Shown here in pieces: positions 27,717 through 36,998 of a stretch of DNA of 64,000 bases. The stretch's first letter is position 1, and each line of letters opens with the position of its first letter. The notes below the pieces were generated by a model that saw only the letters and a list, made by a program, of their open reading frames with translations, searched no databases and was not told where the DNA came from. Where the stretch lies: positions 1-64,000 of the forward strand of contig JALOAG010000005.1 in the NCBI GenBank assembly GCA_023228875.1, read 5' to 3'. This DNA is from Bacteroidia bacterium. Lineage in GTDB: Bacteria; Bacteroidota; Bacteroidia; NS11-12g; UBA955. The position numbers were made by a program, and so were the translations under genes.

Positions 27717-28006
27717 TCTTTTTCCAGTTTTCCTCTTTTTATTTTGCTGTTCAGGTTGCCAAGCGTTTTCATTAGACACTTCGTAATTGCGGTGTTGGTA
27801 GTTTTTGTATTGTTCAATTTTTGCACTCTGCTATTAAAGATAATGCATTGAAAATCAACGAAAAAAATCCATTATTTAGATAGGTTTTAAATTAATCAAT
27901 TGTTGGCAAAAACATTAATGACTTATAGAAACTGCTCTATATTTGCCCCGAATTTTAGAGCGAAAGAGGTTGTTCTATGTTCATATTATAATTATTACAA
28001 GTACTA
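27717..28006. other. Intergenic region upstream of the act operon
   Basis: 290 bases, AT-rich, with no credible ORF or RNA gene seen. It contains the TATATTTG promoter element of actA. Confidence 0.5.
27938..27945 (+). promoter_or_regulatory. -7 element TATATTTG for the actABCDEF operon
   Basis: TAnnTTTG match; gives a leader of roughly 55 bases before actA. Confidence 0.55.
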
Positions 28007-29665
28007 ATGATAAAGCTATCAGACATAATCAAGAATTCAGTTAAGGTGTTTAGCCTTGCTACTTTTTTAATTACAATCGGGTCGTTTTCGGCACATGCAC
28101 AAGATGCTCCATCCGCAGCCAAAGGAAAAGAGTTATTTGAACAACAAGCTTGTATGGCTTGTCATGCGATTGACAGAGTAGTGATTGGTCCTGCTCTTAA
28201 GGATATTACAAAACAAAAGAGTGAAGAATGGTTAATCAAATGGATAAGAAACAACGTGCAATTACGTGAGTCCGGTGATAAGGATGCTATTGCGATTTAT
28301 AAAGAATACAATCAAGCAGCCATGAACACTTATGAGCACCTGACTGATAATGAAATCAAGTCTATTCTAATGTGGATAGAAGAAGAAAGTGCTCCAAAGG
28401 CTACTGCTTCTACAGGAACTGGCGAACCTGATGCACAAGTACTTAAAGGGAAAGAATTATTTGAACAGCAAGCATGTATGGCTTGTCATGCTATTGATAG
28501 AGTAGTGATTGGTCCTGCTCTTAAGGATGTTACCAAGCGTAGAAGTAAAGATTGGTTGCATAGCTGGATTCATAATAATGTGAAATTGCGCGAATCAGGC
28601 GATGCAGATGCTATTGCTCTTTACAAAGAGTATAATAGTGCTGCAATGAATGTGTATGAGAATCTTACTACCGAAGATATTGATGCCATTTTAGCTTATA
28701 TTGAATATGAGAGTGTTCCTAAAGTTGCAAAAGAATCAACCGGAGTTAAGGGCGGAGATGCACAAAGTGAGAAAGGTACTTTCTACAACACGACCACATT
28801 GTATGTGATAATTGTAATTGCTGCAATACTGCTCATTATTGCAGTTGTTCTTTATAGGATCAGAAGAAAACTATCTAATGTATTAAAAGAGTTTGAAGCT
28901 GGTGATCACAAAGAAAAAACAGTTACAGAGTATCTGAAAAATAAATACAACACATCTCGCAGAACAATCAATACTATATTAATTATTGTAAGTGTGGGAC
29001 TTGTATTAGGAATTTATGGATTCTATTTTGGTGTTACTGAAGTAGGGGTTCAAAGAGGGTATGCACCTACTCAGCCAATTGCATATTCACACGCTTTACA
29101 CGCAGGAGAATTAAATATTGATTGTCGCTATTGCCACAGTACTGCTGATTATAGCAAGGCAGCAAGTATCCCTTCGTTGAATACATGTATGAATTGTCAC
29201 GTAGGTGTTCAATTGAGAGATAAATATGATGGAGAAGTATCCCCTGAAATACAAAAAATTTATACTGCATTGGATTATAATCCCGATGCAAAACCGGGGG
29301 AACGTTTTGGAAACAACCCCAAAAATATTAAATGGGTGAGGGTACATAACCTACCTGATTTATCATATTTCAATCACTCACAACATGCAAACGTTGCCGG
29401 TTTAGAATGTCAGAAATGTCATGGACCTGTGCAAGAAATGGAAGTGATTCAGCAATATGCAACACTTCAGATGGGATGGTGTATTGATTGTCACAGAAAT
29501 ACAGGAGTGGATGTTGAAAATAACGACTATTACGAAAAATTACATGCTTTTGCTAAAAAGGATATTGAGAAGAATGGCGACAAAAGCAAGTACCTGAAAG
29601 ATGGTAAAGTCAATATCACAATCGCAAACATTGGTGGCTTAGATTGTTCAAAGTGTCACTATTAA
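28007..29665 (+). CDS. actA: Alternative complex III cytochrome c subunit ActA, with two extra N-terminal cytochrome c domains
   Basis: 552 residues. Signal peptide (to ~32), two tandem monohaem cytochrome c domains with CMACH at 49-53 and 157-161, two membrane helices (~262-285 and ~327-347), then the classical pentahaem part with CRYCH (373), CMNCH (394), CQKCH (468), CIDCH (492) and CSKCH (547, last residues before the C terminus). ActA of Rhodothermus and Flavobacterium is pentahaem; the two front domains are additional and ~80% identical to each other, so recently duplicated. It carries electrons from ActB towards the terminal acceptor in the periplasm. First gene of the actABCDEF operon. 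Confidence 0.93.
   Translation: MIKLSDIIKNSVKVFSLATFLITIGSFSAHAQDAPSAAKGKELFEQQACMACHAIDRVVIGPALKDITKQKSEEWLIKWIRNNVQLRESGDKDAIAIYKEYNQAAMNTYEHLTDNEIKSILMWIEEESAPKATASTGTGEPDAQVLKGKELFEQQACMACHAIDRVVIGPALKDVTKRRSKDWLHSWIHNNVKLRESGDADAIALYKEYNSAAMNVYENLTTEDIDAILAYIEYESVPKVAKESTGVKGGDAQSEKGTFYNTTTLYVIIVIAAILLIIAVVLYRIRRKLSNVLKEFEAGDHKEKTVTEYLKNKYNTSRRTINTILIIVSVGLVLGIYGFYFGVTEVGVQRGYAPTQPIAYSHALHAGELNIDCRYCHSTADYSKAASIPSLNTCMNCHVGVQLRDKYDGEVSPEIQKIYTALDYNPDAKPGERFGNNPKNIKWVRVHNLPDLSYFNHSQHANVAGLECQKCHGPVQEMEVIQQYATLQMGWCIDCHRNTGVDVENNDYYEKLHAFAKKDIEKNGDKSKYLKDGKVNITIANIGGLDCSKCHY
28108..28705 (+). repeat. Tandem duplication of the cytochrome c domain within actA
   Basis: Unit 1 (28124-28383) and unit 2 (28448-28707) align without gaps over most of their length, including the codons around CMACHAIDRVVIGPALKD. 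The 5' halves differ mainly at third codon positions. Confidence 0.8.
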
Positions 29666-29706
29666 TCAATTTAATTCAATTAAATAATCAATTTCAAAGT
29701 ATCTAA

Positions 29707-32700
29707 ATGTCTAATAAAACACAATATTGGAAAGGAGAGGATGAGCTACTCAACACAGCTGAGTTTCAAGCTGATTTGAAAAAAGAATTTAGCGAAGACC
29801 TACCTCTAGATGAAGTTCTCTCTGAGAATAATTTTGAATTGTCTTCAAACAGAAGAGATTTCTTAAAATTCTTTGGATTTAGTATTACGGCTGTTGCTTT
29901 AGCTGCTTGTAACAAAGCACCTATCAGAAAAGCAATTCCTTACTTGGTAAAACCTGAAGATGTAACACCGGGAGTTGCAAATTATTACAATTCTACTCTG
30001 GGTGCAACTTCGGAAGGTTATGGAATTCAAGTGAAGGTTCGTGAAGGACGTCCTATAAAAGTGGATGGCAACCCTAATTCTTTTTCAGGTAAAGGACTTT
30101 CTGCTTTAGGACAAGCAAGTATCTTATCGCTGTATGATACTGCAAGACTTCAGAATCCATTAAAAGGAGGAAAAGAAACTGATTGGAAAACTGTTGATGC
30201 AGATATTGAAAAGGCATTAGCATCAAGTAAAAGAGTTGCAATAATTTCAAATACCATACACAGTCCTTCTGCTCTTTCAGTAATTAAAAAATTCGCTGAG
30301 AAGTATAGTACTGACCATATTACATATGATGCAATTTCTTATAGCGGAATCTTAAAAGCTAATGAAGAAGGATTTGGCAAAGCAGTTATCCCATCTTATG
30401 ATTTCTCAAAATCTAAGGTGATAGTAAGTTTTGCAGCAGATTTCCTTGGAACATGGATTTCTCCTGTCGAATATACCGGACTTTACACACAAGGAAGACA
30501 ACCCGGTAAGATGTCCAGACATTATCAGTTTGAATCAAATTTATCGCTTAGCGGCTCAAATGCTGATGTTAGATTCCCAATGAAACAATCCAATGAAGCA
30601 CTTTATATTGCTACATTGTATAATAAGATAGCTGAGAAAAAAGGTGCAGCTAAAATTCCTGTAACAAGAAATCTAAACCTTGCAGGCAATGTGTTAGATA
30701 ACGTTGCAAAAGATTTATTGGATAATTTAGGTGCTTCCATTGTGGTGTCAGGCTCTAATGATCCTTATATTCAACAGATGGTCAACGGGTTGAATTTCTT
30801 ATTAGGTAATTATGGGAACACTATTGATTTGAATAAATGTTCAAATCAATACAAAGGATTAGATGTAAATTTTGACAAGTTTATTTCTGATGCTTCTAAT
30901 GGTACTTATGATGCAGTTATTTTCTGGGATGCAAACCCGATGTATAGTTTTTACAACGCAGAAAAATTAAAAGGTGCATTATCTAAAATCAAAACTAAAA
31001 TATCCTTAGCGAGTTTCTTAGATGAAACAGCAGAAGAGGTTGAATATGTGTGCCCTGACAATCATTACCTTGAATCTTGGGGTGATTCTGAACCTAAGAA
31101 AGGAAAACTACAAATTACACAACCAACGATTTCTCCGGTATTTAATACACGCCAAGCTGAAGTATCCCTTCTGACATGGATAGGATTAGGTCAAAAACCT
31201 GAGAAAGATCCTTTTGCTTCAAAAGAGATTATGGCGCAGAAGTTTGATACATCTATTTATTACACTTATGTAAAGAATTATTGGATTGAAAATATTGCTG
31301 GTGTTACTACTGAGGCTGACTTTAACAAAGTATTGCATGATGGGTATTACAATATGCCAAATAGTAACGATGAAGCAATTGCTTTGAGTTACAATGTTGA
31401 ATTTAGTGCATATGGTCCAATTATTACGAAACTTGTACCCGAAGACAACAATGCAATTGATTTAGTATTGTATCAAAAAGTTGGAATAAGAGATGGTAAA
31501 TTCTGTGGCAACCCTTGGGTTCAAGAACTACCGGACCCTATTTCTAAAGTTACTTGGGATAACTATGTGGCTATTCCTAAAGCATTGGCAGAGAAGAAAA
31601 AAATTCAACAAGGTGATTTGGTTAAAATTACACACAATGGTATAGTGATTGATAAGTTTCCTGTTAATATCCAACCCGGTCAAGCAAATAATACAATTGC
31701 TATTGCATTGGGATATGGAAGAAAAGGAAAAGCTGCCGAGAAAGGTGCTTATGAAATAATTGGAAAGAATGCCTATCCTTTTGCACAATTTGTAAATGGT
31801 GCAAGACAATGGGTAACATCCGGAGTCCAAATAGAGAAGGTTTCAGGAAATTATGTATTAGCTCAAACTCAAACCCATAACACAATTGAAGGACGTGATT
31901 TATTGAGAGAAGCAACCCAAGCAGATTTTGTTAAGAATCCTGCTGCCGGTAATGATATGCCAAGACCACATTTATATGAACTATGGTCTAGACATGAATA
32001 TAAGCGCGATGATAATCCGGGTCACTATTGGGCAATGGCTATTGACTTAAATGCTTGTACCGGTTGTGGTGCCTGTGTTGTGGCTTGTAGTATTGAAAAC
32101 AATGTTCCGATAGTAGGTAGAGATGAAGTAAGAAGAAGAAGGGAAATGCACTGGATTAGAATTGACAGATATTTTGCATTTGAAAATGTGAATCATACTG
32201 ACTACTCAAAAGACCTATTCCTTAGCAGAGATTATGAACCTGAATACGTAACAAAGGAAAAAGGAATTGAAGCATTGGACAGAGCGGAAGCTAAGAAAAG
32301 CAATGCAGATTACGCATATTATGAGAGTGTAAAGGTAATGCACCAACCTATCATGTGTCAGCATTGTGATAATGCTCCTTGTGAAACTGTTTGTCCTGTA
32401 TTGGCTACAACTCATAGCTCTGAGGGATTAAACCAAATGACATATAACCGTTGTATCGGTACTAAATATTGCGCAAATAACTGTCCATTCAAAGTAAGAA
32501 GATTCAATTGGTTCAGATATAATGACAATGATAAGTTTGATTTCTTCTTTAATAACGACTTAGGTAAAATGGTAATCAATCCAGATGTTACTGTTAGAAC
32601 CAGAGGAGTAATGGAAAAATGCTCAATGTGTGTTCAGCGAATCCAAGACGGTAAGTTGAAAGCAAAACGTGAAAGAAGAGAAATGATAGATGGAGAGATT

Positions 32701-32871
32701 GAAACAGCTTGCCAAAGATCTTGCCCTGCAAATGCTATTGTATTTGGAGACTTAAATGATGAGAAGAGTGAAGTTTCCAAACTATATAGGAATGAACGTT
32801 CCTATCACTTGCTTGAAGAATTAAACCTTCAACAAGGTGTTAAATACCTAACCAAAATCAGAAATATTTAA
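29707..32871 (+). CDS. actB: Alternative complex III iron-sulfur subunit ActB
   Basis: 1054 residues. Twin-arginine motif RRDFLK at 49-54 followed by a hydrophobic segment ending AACNKA (possible lipid Cys 68), so exported folded by Tat. Residues ~75-740 resemble the molybdopterin oxidoreductase catalytic domain but serve as scaffold in ACIII. From ~780 on, a ferredoxin-like part holds four cysteine clusters: CTGCGACVVAC (784), CQHCDNAPCETVC, CIGTKYCANNC and CSMCVQR ... CQRSC. It passes electrons from menaquinol in ActC to the haems. Preceded by actA (41 bases) and followed by actC (25 bases). Confidence 0.95.
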   Translation: MSNKTQYWKGEDELLNTAEFQADLKKEFSEDLPLDEVLSENNFELSSNRRDFLKFFGFSITAVALAACNKAPIRKAIPYLVKPEDVTPGVANYYNSTLGATSEGYGIQVKVREGRPIKVDGNPNSFSGKGLSALGQASILSLYDTARLQNPLKGGKETDWKTVDADIEKALASSKRVAIISNTIHSPSALSVIKKFAEKYSTDHITYDAISYSGILKANEEGFGKAVIPSYDFSKSKVIVSFAADFLGTWISPVEYTGLYTQGRQPGKMSRHYQFESNLSLSGSNADVRFPMKQSNEALYIATLYNKIAEKKGAAKIPVTRNLNLAGNVLDNVAKDLLDNLGASIVVSGSNDPYIQQMVNGLNFLLGNYGNTIDLNKCSNQYKGLDVNFDKFISDASNGTYDAVIFWDANPMYSFYNAEKLKGALSKIKTKISLASFLDETAEEVEYVCPDNHYLESWGDSEPKKGKLQITQPTISPVFNTRQAEVSLLTWIGLGQKPEKDPFASKEIMAQKFDTSIYYTYVKNYWIENIAGVTTEADFNKVLHDGYYNMPNSNDEAIALSYNVEFSAYGPIITKLVPEDNNAIDLVLYQKVGIRDGKFCGNPWVQELPDPISKVTWDNYVAIPKALAEKKKIQQGDLVKITHNGIVIDKFPVNIQPGQANNTIAIALGYGRKGKAAEKGAYEIIGKNAYPFAQFVNGARQWVTSGVQIEKVSGNYVLAQTQTHNTIEGRDLLREATQADFVKNPAAGNDMPRPHLYELWSRHEYKRDDNPGHYWAMAIDLNACTGCGACVVACSIENNVPIVGRDEVRRRREMHWIRIDRYFAFENVNHTDYSKDLFLSRDYEPEYVTKEKGIEALDRAEAKKSNADYAYYESVKVMHQPIMCQHCDNAPCETVCPVLATTHSSEGLNQMTYNRCIGTKYCANNCPFKVRRFNWFRYNDNDKFDFFFNNDLGKMVINPDVTVRTRGVMEKCSMCVQRIQDGKLKAKRERREMIDGEIETACQRSCPANAIVFGDLNDEKSEVSKLYRNERSYHLLEELNLQQGVKYLTKIRNI

Positions 32872-32896
32872 TTAAGAAAAATTCATTTAATAAGCA

Positions 32897-34252
32897 ATGA
32901 GTCATAATTTAACAACGATACGCCCCCGATTAGTAGCAAGAGATAAGACACTTGCTGATGTAAGTAATGAGATTTGCCGTCCAATCGAAAATAAGCCATC
33001 AACTACATGGAAAGTAGGGTTTACCCTTGCTATTATTTTCTTCGGACTTTTGGCATTCACTCTTGCACTTACTACTCTTGTAGGTGTTGGTACGTGGGGA
33101 TTAAATAAAACAGTTCAGTGGGGTTGGGATATTACAAACTTCGTTTGGTGGATTGGTATTGGACACGCAGGTACATTGATATCAGCTATTTTGCTTTTGT
33201 TCAGACAAAAATGGAGGATGTCAATTAACCGTTCGGCAGAGGCAATGACAATTTTTGCTGTATTATGTGCAGCATTGTTCCCATTGTTTCACATGGGTCG
33301 TGTGTGGGTAGGTGCTTATTGGGTATTTCCTTTACCAAATGCTTTTGGTTCTTTGTGGGTAAATTTCAACTCACCATTATTATGGGACGTATTTGCAGTA
33401 AGTACATACTTCTCTGTTTCTCTTATATTCTGGTATCTTGGTCTTATTCCAGATATTGCTACAATAAGAGACCGTGCCACAACCAAAGGTCGTAAATTTT
33501 GGTATAACTTCTTCTCAATGGGTTGGACTGGTTCTACCAGAACTTGGAATAGGTATGAGGTTGTTTCATTAATCTTAGCAGGTATTTCTACGCCTCTGGT
33601 ATTATCAGTGCACACCATTGTGTCTTTTGACTTTGCTACTTCTGTAGTTCCCGGTTGGCATACAACCATTTTCCCTCCTTATTTTGTTGCAGGTGCCATT
33701 TTCTCCGGTTTTGGAATGGTATGTACGCTGTTGATTATTGCACGGAAGGTGTTGAATTATGAAGATTATATTACTATCGGACATCTTGAAGCAATGGCAA
33801 AGGTACTTATGCTAACAGGAACTCTTGTAGGTTTAGCTTATATTACAGAATTCTTTGTTGCAGCTTATTCTGGAGTTGAATACGAACAATATGCATTTAT
33901 AAATAGGGCTACAGGTCCTTACTGGTGGGCATATTGGAGTATGATGACTTGTAACCTTGTTGCCCCTCAGTTCTTTTGGTTTAGATGGGCACGTACTACT
34001 CCGTGGTTTATATTTTTCCTCTCAATCGTTGTGAATGTTGGTATGTGGTTCGAAAGGTTTGTAATCATTGTAACTTCACTTCACAGAGAATATCTTCCTT
34101 CAGGTTGGGCTTTATATTCACCAAGTTGGGTTGAAATTGGTATTTATCTTGGAACATTCGGAATGTTCTTTACATTCTTCTTTTTGTTTACCAAATTTTT
34201 ACCGGTTATCAATATGGCAGAAGTGAAAACTATTTTGAAAGACAGCGAATAA
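32897..34252 (+). CDS. actC: Alternative complex III membrane subunit ActC (NrfD-like)
   Basis: 451 residues with about ten membrane helices of the NrfD/PsrC type. Segments WWIGIGHAGTLISAILLLF, WVGAYWVFPLPN and VSFDFATSVVPGWHTTIFPPYF are characteristic of ActC, including the His in the quinol site region. It binds menaquinol next to the ActB iron-sulfur part. Central gene of the act operon. Confidence 0.95.
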   Translation: MSHNLTTIRPRLVARDKTLADVSNEICRPIENKPSTTWKVGFTLAIIFFGLLAFTLALTTLVGVGTWGLNKTVQWGWDITNFVWWIGIGHAGTLISAILLLFRQKWRMSINRSAEAMTIFAVLCAALFPLFHMGRVWVGAYWVFPLPNAFGSLWVNFNSPLLWDVFAVSTYFSVSLIFWYLGLIPDIATIRDRATTKGRKFWYNFFSMGWTGSTRTWNRYEVVSLILAGISTPLVLSVHTIVSFDFATSVVPGWHTTIFPPYFVAGAIFSGFGMVCTLLIIARKVLNYEDYITIGHLEAMAKVLMLTGTLVGLAYITEFFVAAYSGVEYEQYAFINRATGPYWWAYWSMMTCNLVAPQFFWFRWARTTPWFIFFLSIVVNVGMWFERFVIIVTSLHREYLPSGWALYSPSWVEIGIYLGTFGMFFTFFFLFTKFLPVINMAEVKTILKDSE

Positions 34253-34282
34253 TCCAAAAACTAAAATTGATTAGAAAACGAA

Positions 34283-34867
34283 ATGATTGATAAGAAATTA
34301 AGTTTAAGAAATAGCAAAAATCTACTCTTCGGTATTTTTGAAGATGCAGATGCAGCATTAGAGGTAACACAAACTGTGTATGATAGAGGTGTAAATATTA
34401 TTGATTGTTATTCACCCTATCCCATACATGGAATGGAAAAAGCAATGGGACTGAAGCGTTCCAGACTACCAATAGGTGCTTTTATTTTTGCCATGACAGG
34501 TTTGTCCCTTGCGGTAATATTACAATCCGGTATCATGTATTTTGATTGGCCCATGATTATTGGAGGTAAGCCTTTTGCCGGGTTGCCTTCATGGATTCCG
34601 GTAATGTTCGAGTTATCAATTTTATGTACTGCGTTTGGGATTGTTGTTTTATTCTTTATCAGAAGTTCTATGATTCATGGCAAAATTTCTAATGAATTAA
34701 TTGACCCCAGACAAACCAGTGATAGAATAGTCTTAGCCATGTCGCTGGATGATGAAGGTGTCAACAAGGATGAACTTGTGAAACTATTGTCTGACCTTGG
34801 TGCTGTTGAGATTAAAGAGAGAATCAATTTAGAGAATAATGAGTTTGAGGATAAAGTGATTAAATAA
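34283..34867 (+). CDS. actD: Alternative complex III membrane subunit ActD (DUF3341)
   Basis: 194 residues, the usual ActD length. An N-terminal soluble part with NLLFGIFEDADAALEVTQ and DCYSPYPIHGMEKAMGLKRS (the DUF3341 signature), then two membrane helices (IGAFIFAMTGLSLAVILQS; VMFELSILCTAFGIVVLFF). A structural subunit; it sits between actC and actE, as in other Bacteroidota. Confidence 0.95.
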   Translation: MIDKKLSLRNSKNLLFGIFEDADAALEVTQTVYDRGVNIIDCYSPYPIHGMEKAMGLKRSRLPIGAFIFAMTGLSLAVILQSGIMYFDWPMIIGGKPFAGLPSWIPVMFELSILCTAFGIVVLFFIRSSMIHGKISNELIDPRQTSDRIVLAMSLDDEGVNKDELVKLLSDLGAVEIKERINLENNEFEDKVIK

Positions 34868-34889
34868 CGAAACAACGATTAATAGAAAC

Positions 34890-35528
34890 ATGAATAAGTA
34901 TTTTTATATAACATTTTCTTTGGTTGGGTTTGCTGCACTTTTAAGTTCTTGTTCAAAGAGCCGAGGCAACAATCCAGGTGTTGAATATGCCCCAGATATG
35001 TATTACGACAAGGGTTATGAACCTTTCAAAGAAAAGGATTCTAACACATTAAATAAATTTGGTTCTAATTTAAGAGAACCTGTTAAAGGGACTATCGCTG
35101 TTGGAAAATTAGATTATGCATATCCATTAGAAAATAACGGACAAGGATATGAAGAGTCTGCAACCAAAGTAAATTATCCTGAGAATTTTGTTTTTGATAA
35201 AGCACGTGGAGAAAGATTATATAACATCTATTGTTCTCCTTGTCATGGAATAGAAGGACATAATGACGGAAATGTTTTTAAGAAAGTTCCAGGCATTAAA
35301 CCACCATGGCCAGGTTATGATGATAATTATATCAAAACATTACCTGTAGGTAAAATGTATCACGTAATTACTTATGGTAAAAACAATATGGGAAGCCATG
35401 CTTCAGTTCTAACTCCTGAAGAAAGATGGCAGGTTATTGCTCATATTCAAGAGTTGAGTGGAGTTGGTTATCATAAGACAGTTGTCGCAGATCAACCCCT
35501 TTCTGATAATGTATCTAATAATAATTGA
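34890..35528 (+). CDS. actE: Alternative complex III monohaem cytochrome c lipoprotein ActE
   Basis: 212 residues. Lipoprotein signal peptide ending LLSSC (Cys 21), then one cytochrome c domain with CSPCHG at 115-119 and the likely axial Met in NNMGSHASVL. The spacer region PDMYYDKGYEPF is typical for ActE. It accepts electrons from ActA and hands them to the terminal oxidase or a soluble cytochrome. Confidence 0.95.
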   Translation: MNKYFYITFSLVGFAALLSSCSKSRGNNPGVEYAPDMYYDKGYEPFKEKDSNTLNKFGSNLREPVKGTIAVGKLDYAYPLENNGQGYEESATKVNYPENFVFDKARGERLYNIYCSPCHGIEGHNDGNVFKKVPGIKPPWPGYDDNYIKTLPVGKMYHVITYGKNNMGSHASVLTPEERWQVIAHIQELSGVGYHKTVVADQPLSDNVSNNN

Positions 35529-35552
35529 AAAAATTAAAAATATTTTATTCAA

Positions 35553-36935
35553 ATGGCGCACGGACACAAAATAGAATTAAAACAAGAGTTTTTCTCAGGA
35601 AATAAAAAGGCAACAAAGTTCAGTATCATTTTAATTGTTGTAGGTCTATTGCTAACAATTGCGGGTGTAGTTACACTGCCTAAAAACGGTGCATCTCATG
35701 AAGGAACTGCAACAGAAACACATCATGACCACCATGATGCAACGGCAACAACACCTCATCTGAACTATTATGGTGATCATCAGGTGAATCATCCATTGCC
35801 ACCGCCTACACCCGAAGATGCAGGTGCTCATAAACCTTGGTATTCAAGAATCTATGCTAATATCCTTACTAACTCTTATTTCTTTGTCTTGGTAAGTGGA
35901 TTAGCATTGTTTTTTCTTGCTCTACAATATATTGCAAATGCAGGGTGGACTACCGTATTTAAGAGAGTAATAGAAGCTGTAACAACCTTCCTGCCGATTG
36001 CTGCAATCATTATGATTGTAATATTACTGGTTGGTAAAACGGATTTGTATCATTGGGCTCATTATGAACACGAAGGATTAAAACCGGGTGATGTGGGATA
36101 TGACAAGGTATTGTCCGGAAAATCTTGGTTTTTGAATTCTAGTTTTTTTATTGGTGGTATTGTTTTGATTCCATTAGTATGGATTTTAATTAATAGAAAA
36201 TTAAGCTCACTATCGTTAAAAGAAGATGCTGAAGGAGGTTTGTTTGCATTCAAAAAGTCAATTCGTTGGTCTGCTGCTTTCAGTGTTTTCTTTGCATTTT
36301 CAGTAAGTGTATTAAGCTGGTTAGTTGTGATGAGTATTGATGCACACTGGTATTCTACAATTTTCTCTGTATATAATTTTGCAACAGGTTTTGTTGCTGC
36401 ACTTTGTGCTATTACATTACTTGTTCTTTATTTAAAATCTATTGGTCACCTTGAATTGGTAACAGATGAGCATATTCATGACTTAGGAAAATTTATTTTT
36501 GCTTTTTCTATTTTCTGGGGATACATTTGGATTGCTCAATTTCTTTTGATTTGGTACGCACATATTCCTGAAGAAGTGTATTATTATCAAGTGAGGTTAA
36601 TGGATCAATGGAAACCGTATTTTTATATTAATACAGTAATAAACTTTGTAGTACCATTCTTTTTCTTGATGACAAGAGATGCTAAAAGAAATCCGAAGTT
36701 GTTAGGTTTTGTAGCACTTTTACTATTGTTCGGACACTGGATTGATGTTTACCTGATGGTAATGCCAGGGTCTATTGGTTCATTGGCTAAATTTGGTTTG
36801 CTTGAGATAGGTATGTTATTGCTTTTCTCAGGATTGTTTATCTACTTGGTATTGATAGCGTTGACTAAACGTGCTTTAGTCCCAATTAATCATCCTTATC
36901 TGGAAGAATCTGCTCACCATAATGTTGGTGTTTAA
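35553..36935 (+). CDS. actF: Alternative complex III membrane subunit ActF (NrfD-like)
   Basis: 460 residues with about ten membrane helices, homologous in layout to ActC (SVLSWLVVMSIDAHWYSTIF, FWGYIWIAQFLLIWYAHIPEE, LFGHWIDVYLMVMPG). The front loop after the first helix is rich in His (HEGTATETHHDHHDATATT). Last gene of the operon; a bidirectional terminator follows after 18 bases. In many Bacteroidota coxB and coxA come next; here they do not. Confidence 0.95.
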   Translation: MAHGHKIELKQEFFSGNKKATKFSIILIVVGLLLTIAGVVTLPKNGASHEGTATETHHDHHDATATTPHLNYYGDHQVNHPLPPPTPEDAGAHKPWYSRIYANILTNSYFFVLVSGLALFFLALQYIANAGWTTVFKRVIEAVTTFLPIAAIIMIVILLVGKTDLYHWAHYEHEGLKPGDVGYDKVLSGKSWFLNSSFFIGGIVLIPLVWILINRKLSSLSLKEDAEGGLFAFKKSIRWSAAFSVFFAFSVSVLSWLVVMSIDAHWYSTIFSVYNFATGFVAALCAITLLVLYLKSIGHLELVTDEHIHDLGKFIFAFSIFWGYIWIAQFLLIWYAHIPEEVYYYQVRLMDQWKPYFYINTVINFVVPFFFLMTRDAKRNPKLLGFVALLLLFGHWIDVYLMVMPGSIGSLAKFGLLEIGMLLLFSGLFIYLVLIALTKRALVPINHPYLEESAHHNVGV

Positions 36936-36953
36936 ATTAGAAATTTATCAAAC

Positions 36954-36985
36954 AAAAAGGGTTACAAAATTGTAACCCTTTTTTT
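36954..36985. terminator. Bidirectional intrinsic terminator between actF and pabB
   Basis: A-tract plus GGGTTACAA (36954-36967) and TTGTAACCC plus T-tract (36970-36985) form a long perfect stem with T runs in both directions, between convergent genes. Confidence 0.9.
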
Positions 36986-36998
36986 ATGCACTAATTTG

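Noticed and set aside
29067..29347. Minus-strand frames inside actA
   Set aside because: Shadows of the haem-motif coding strand; no independent evidence.
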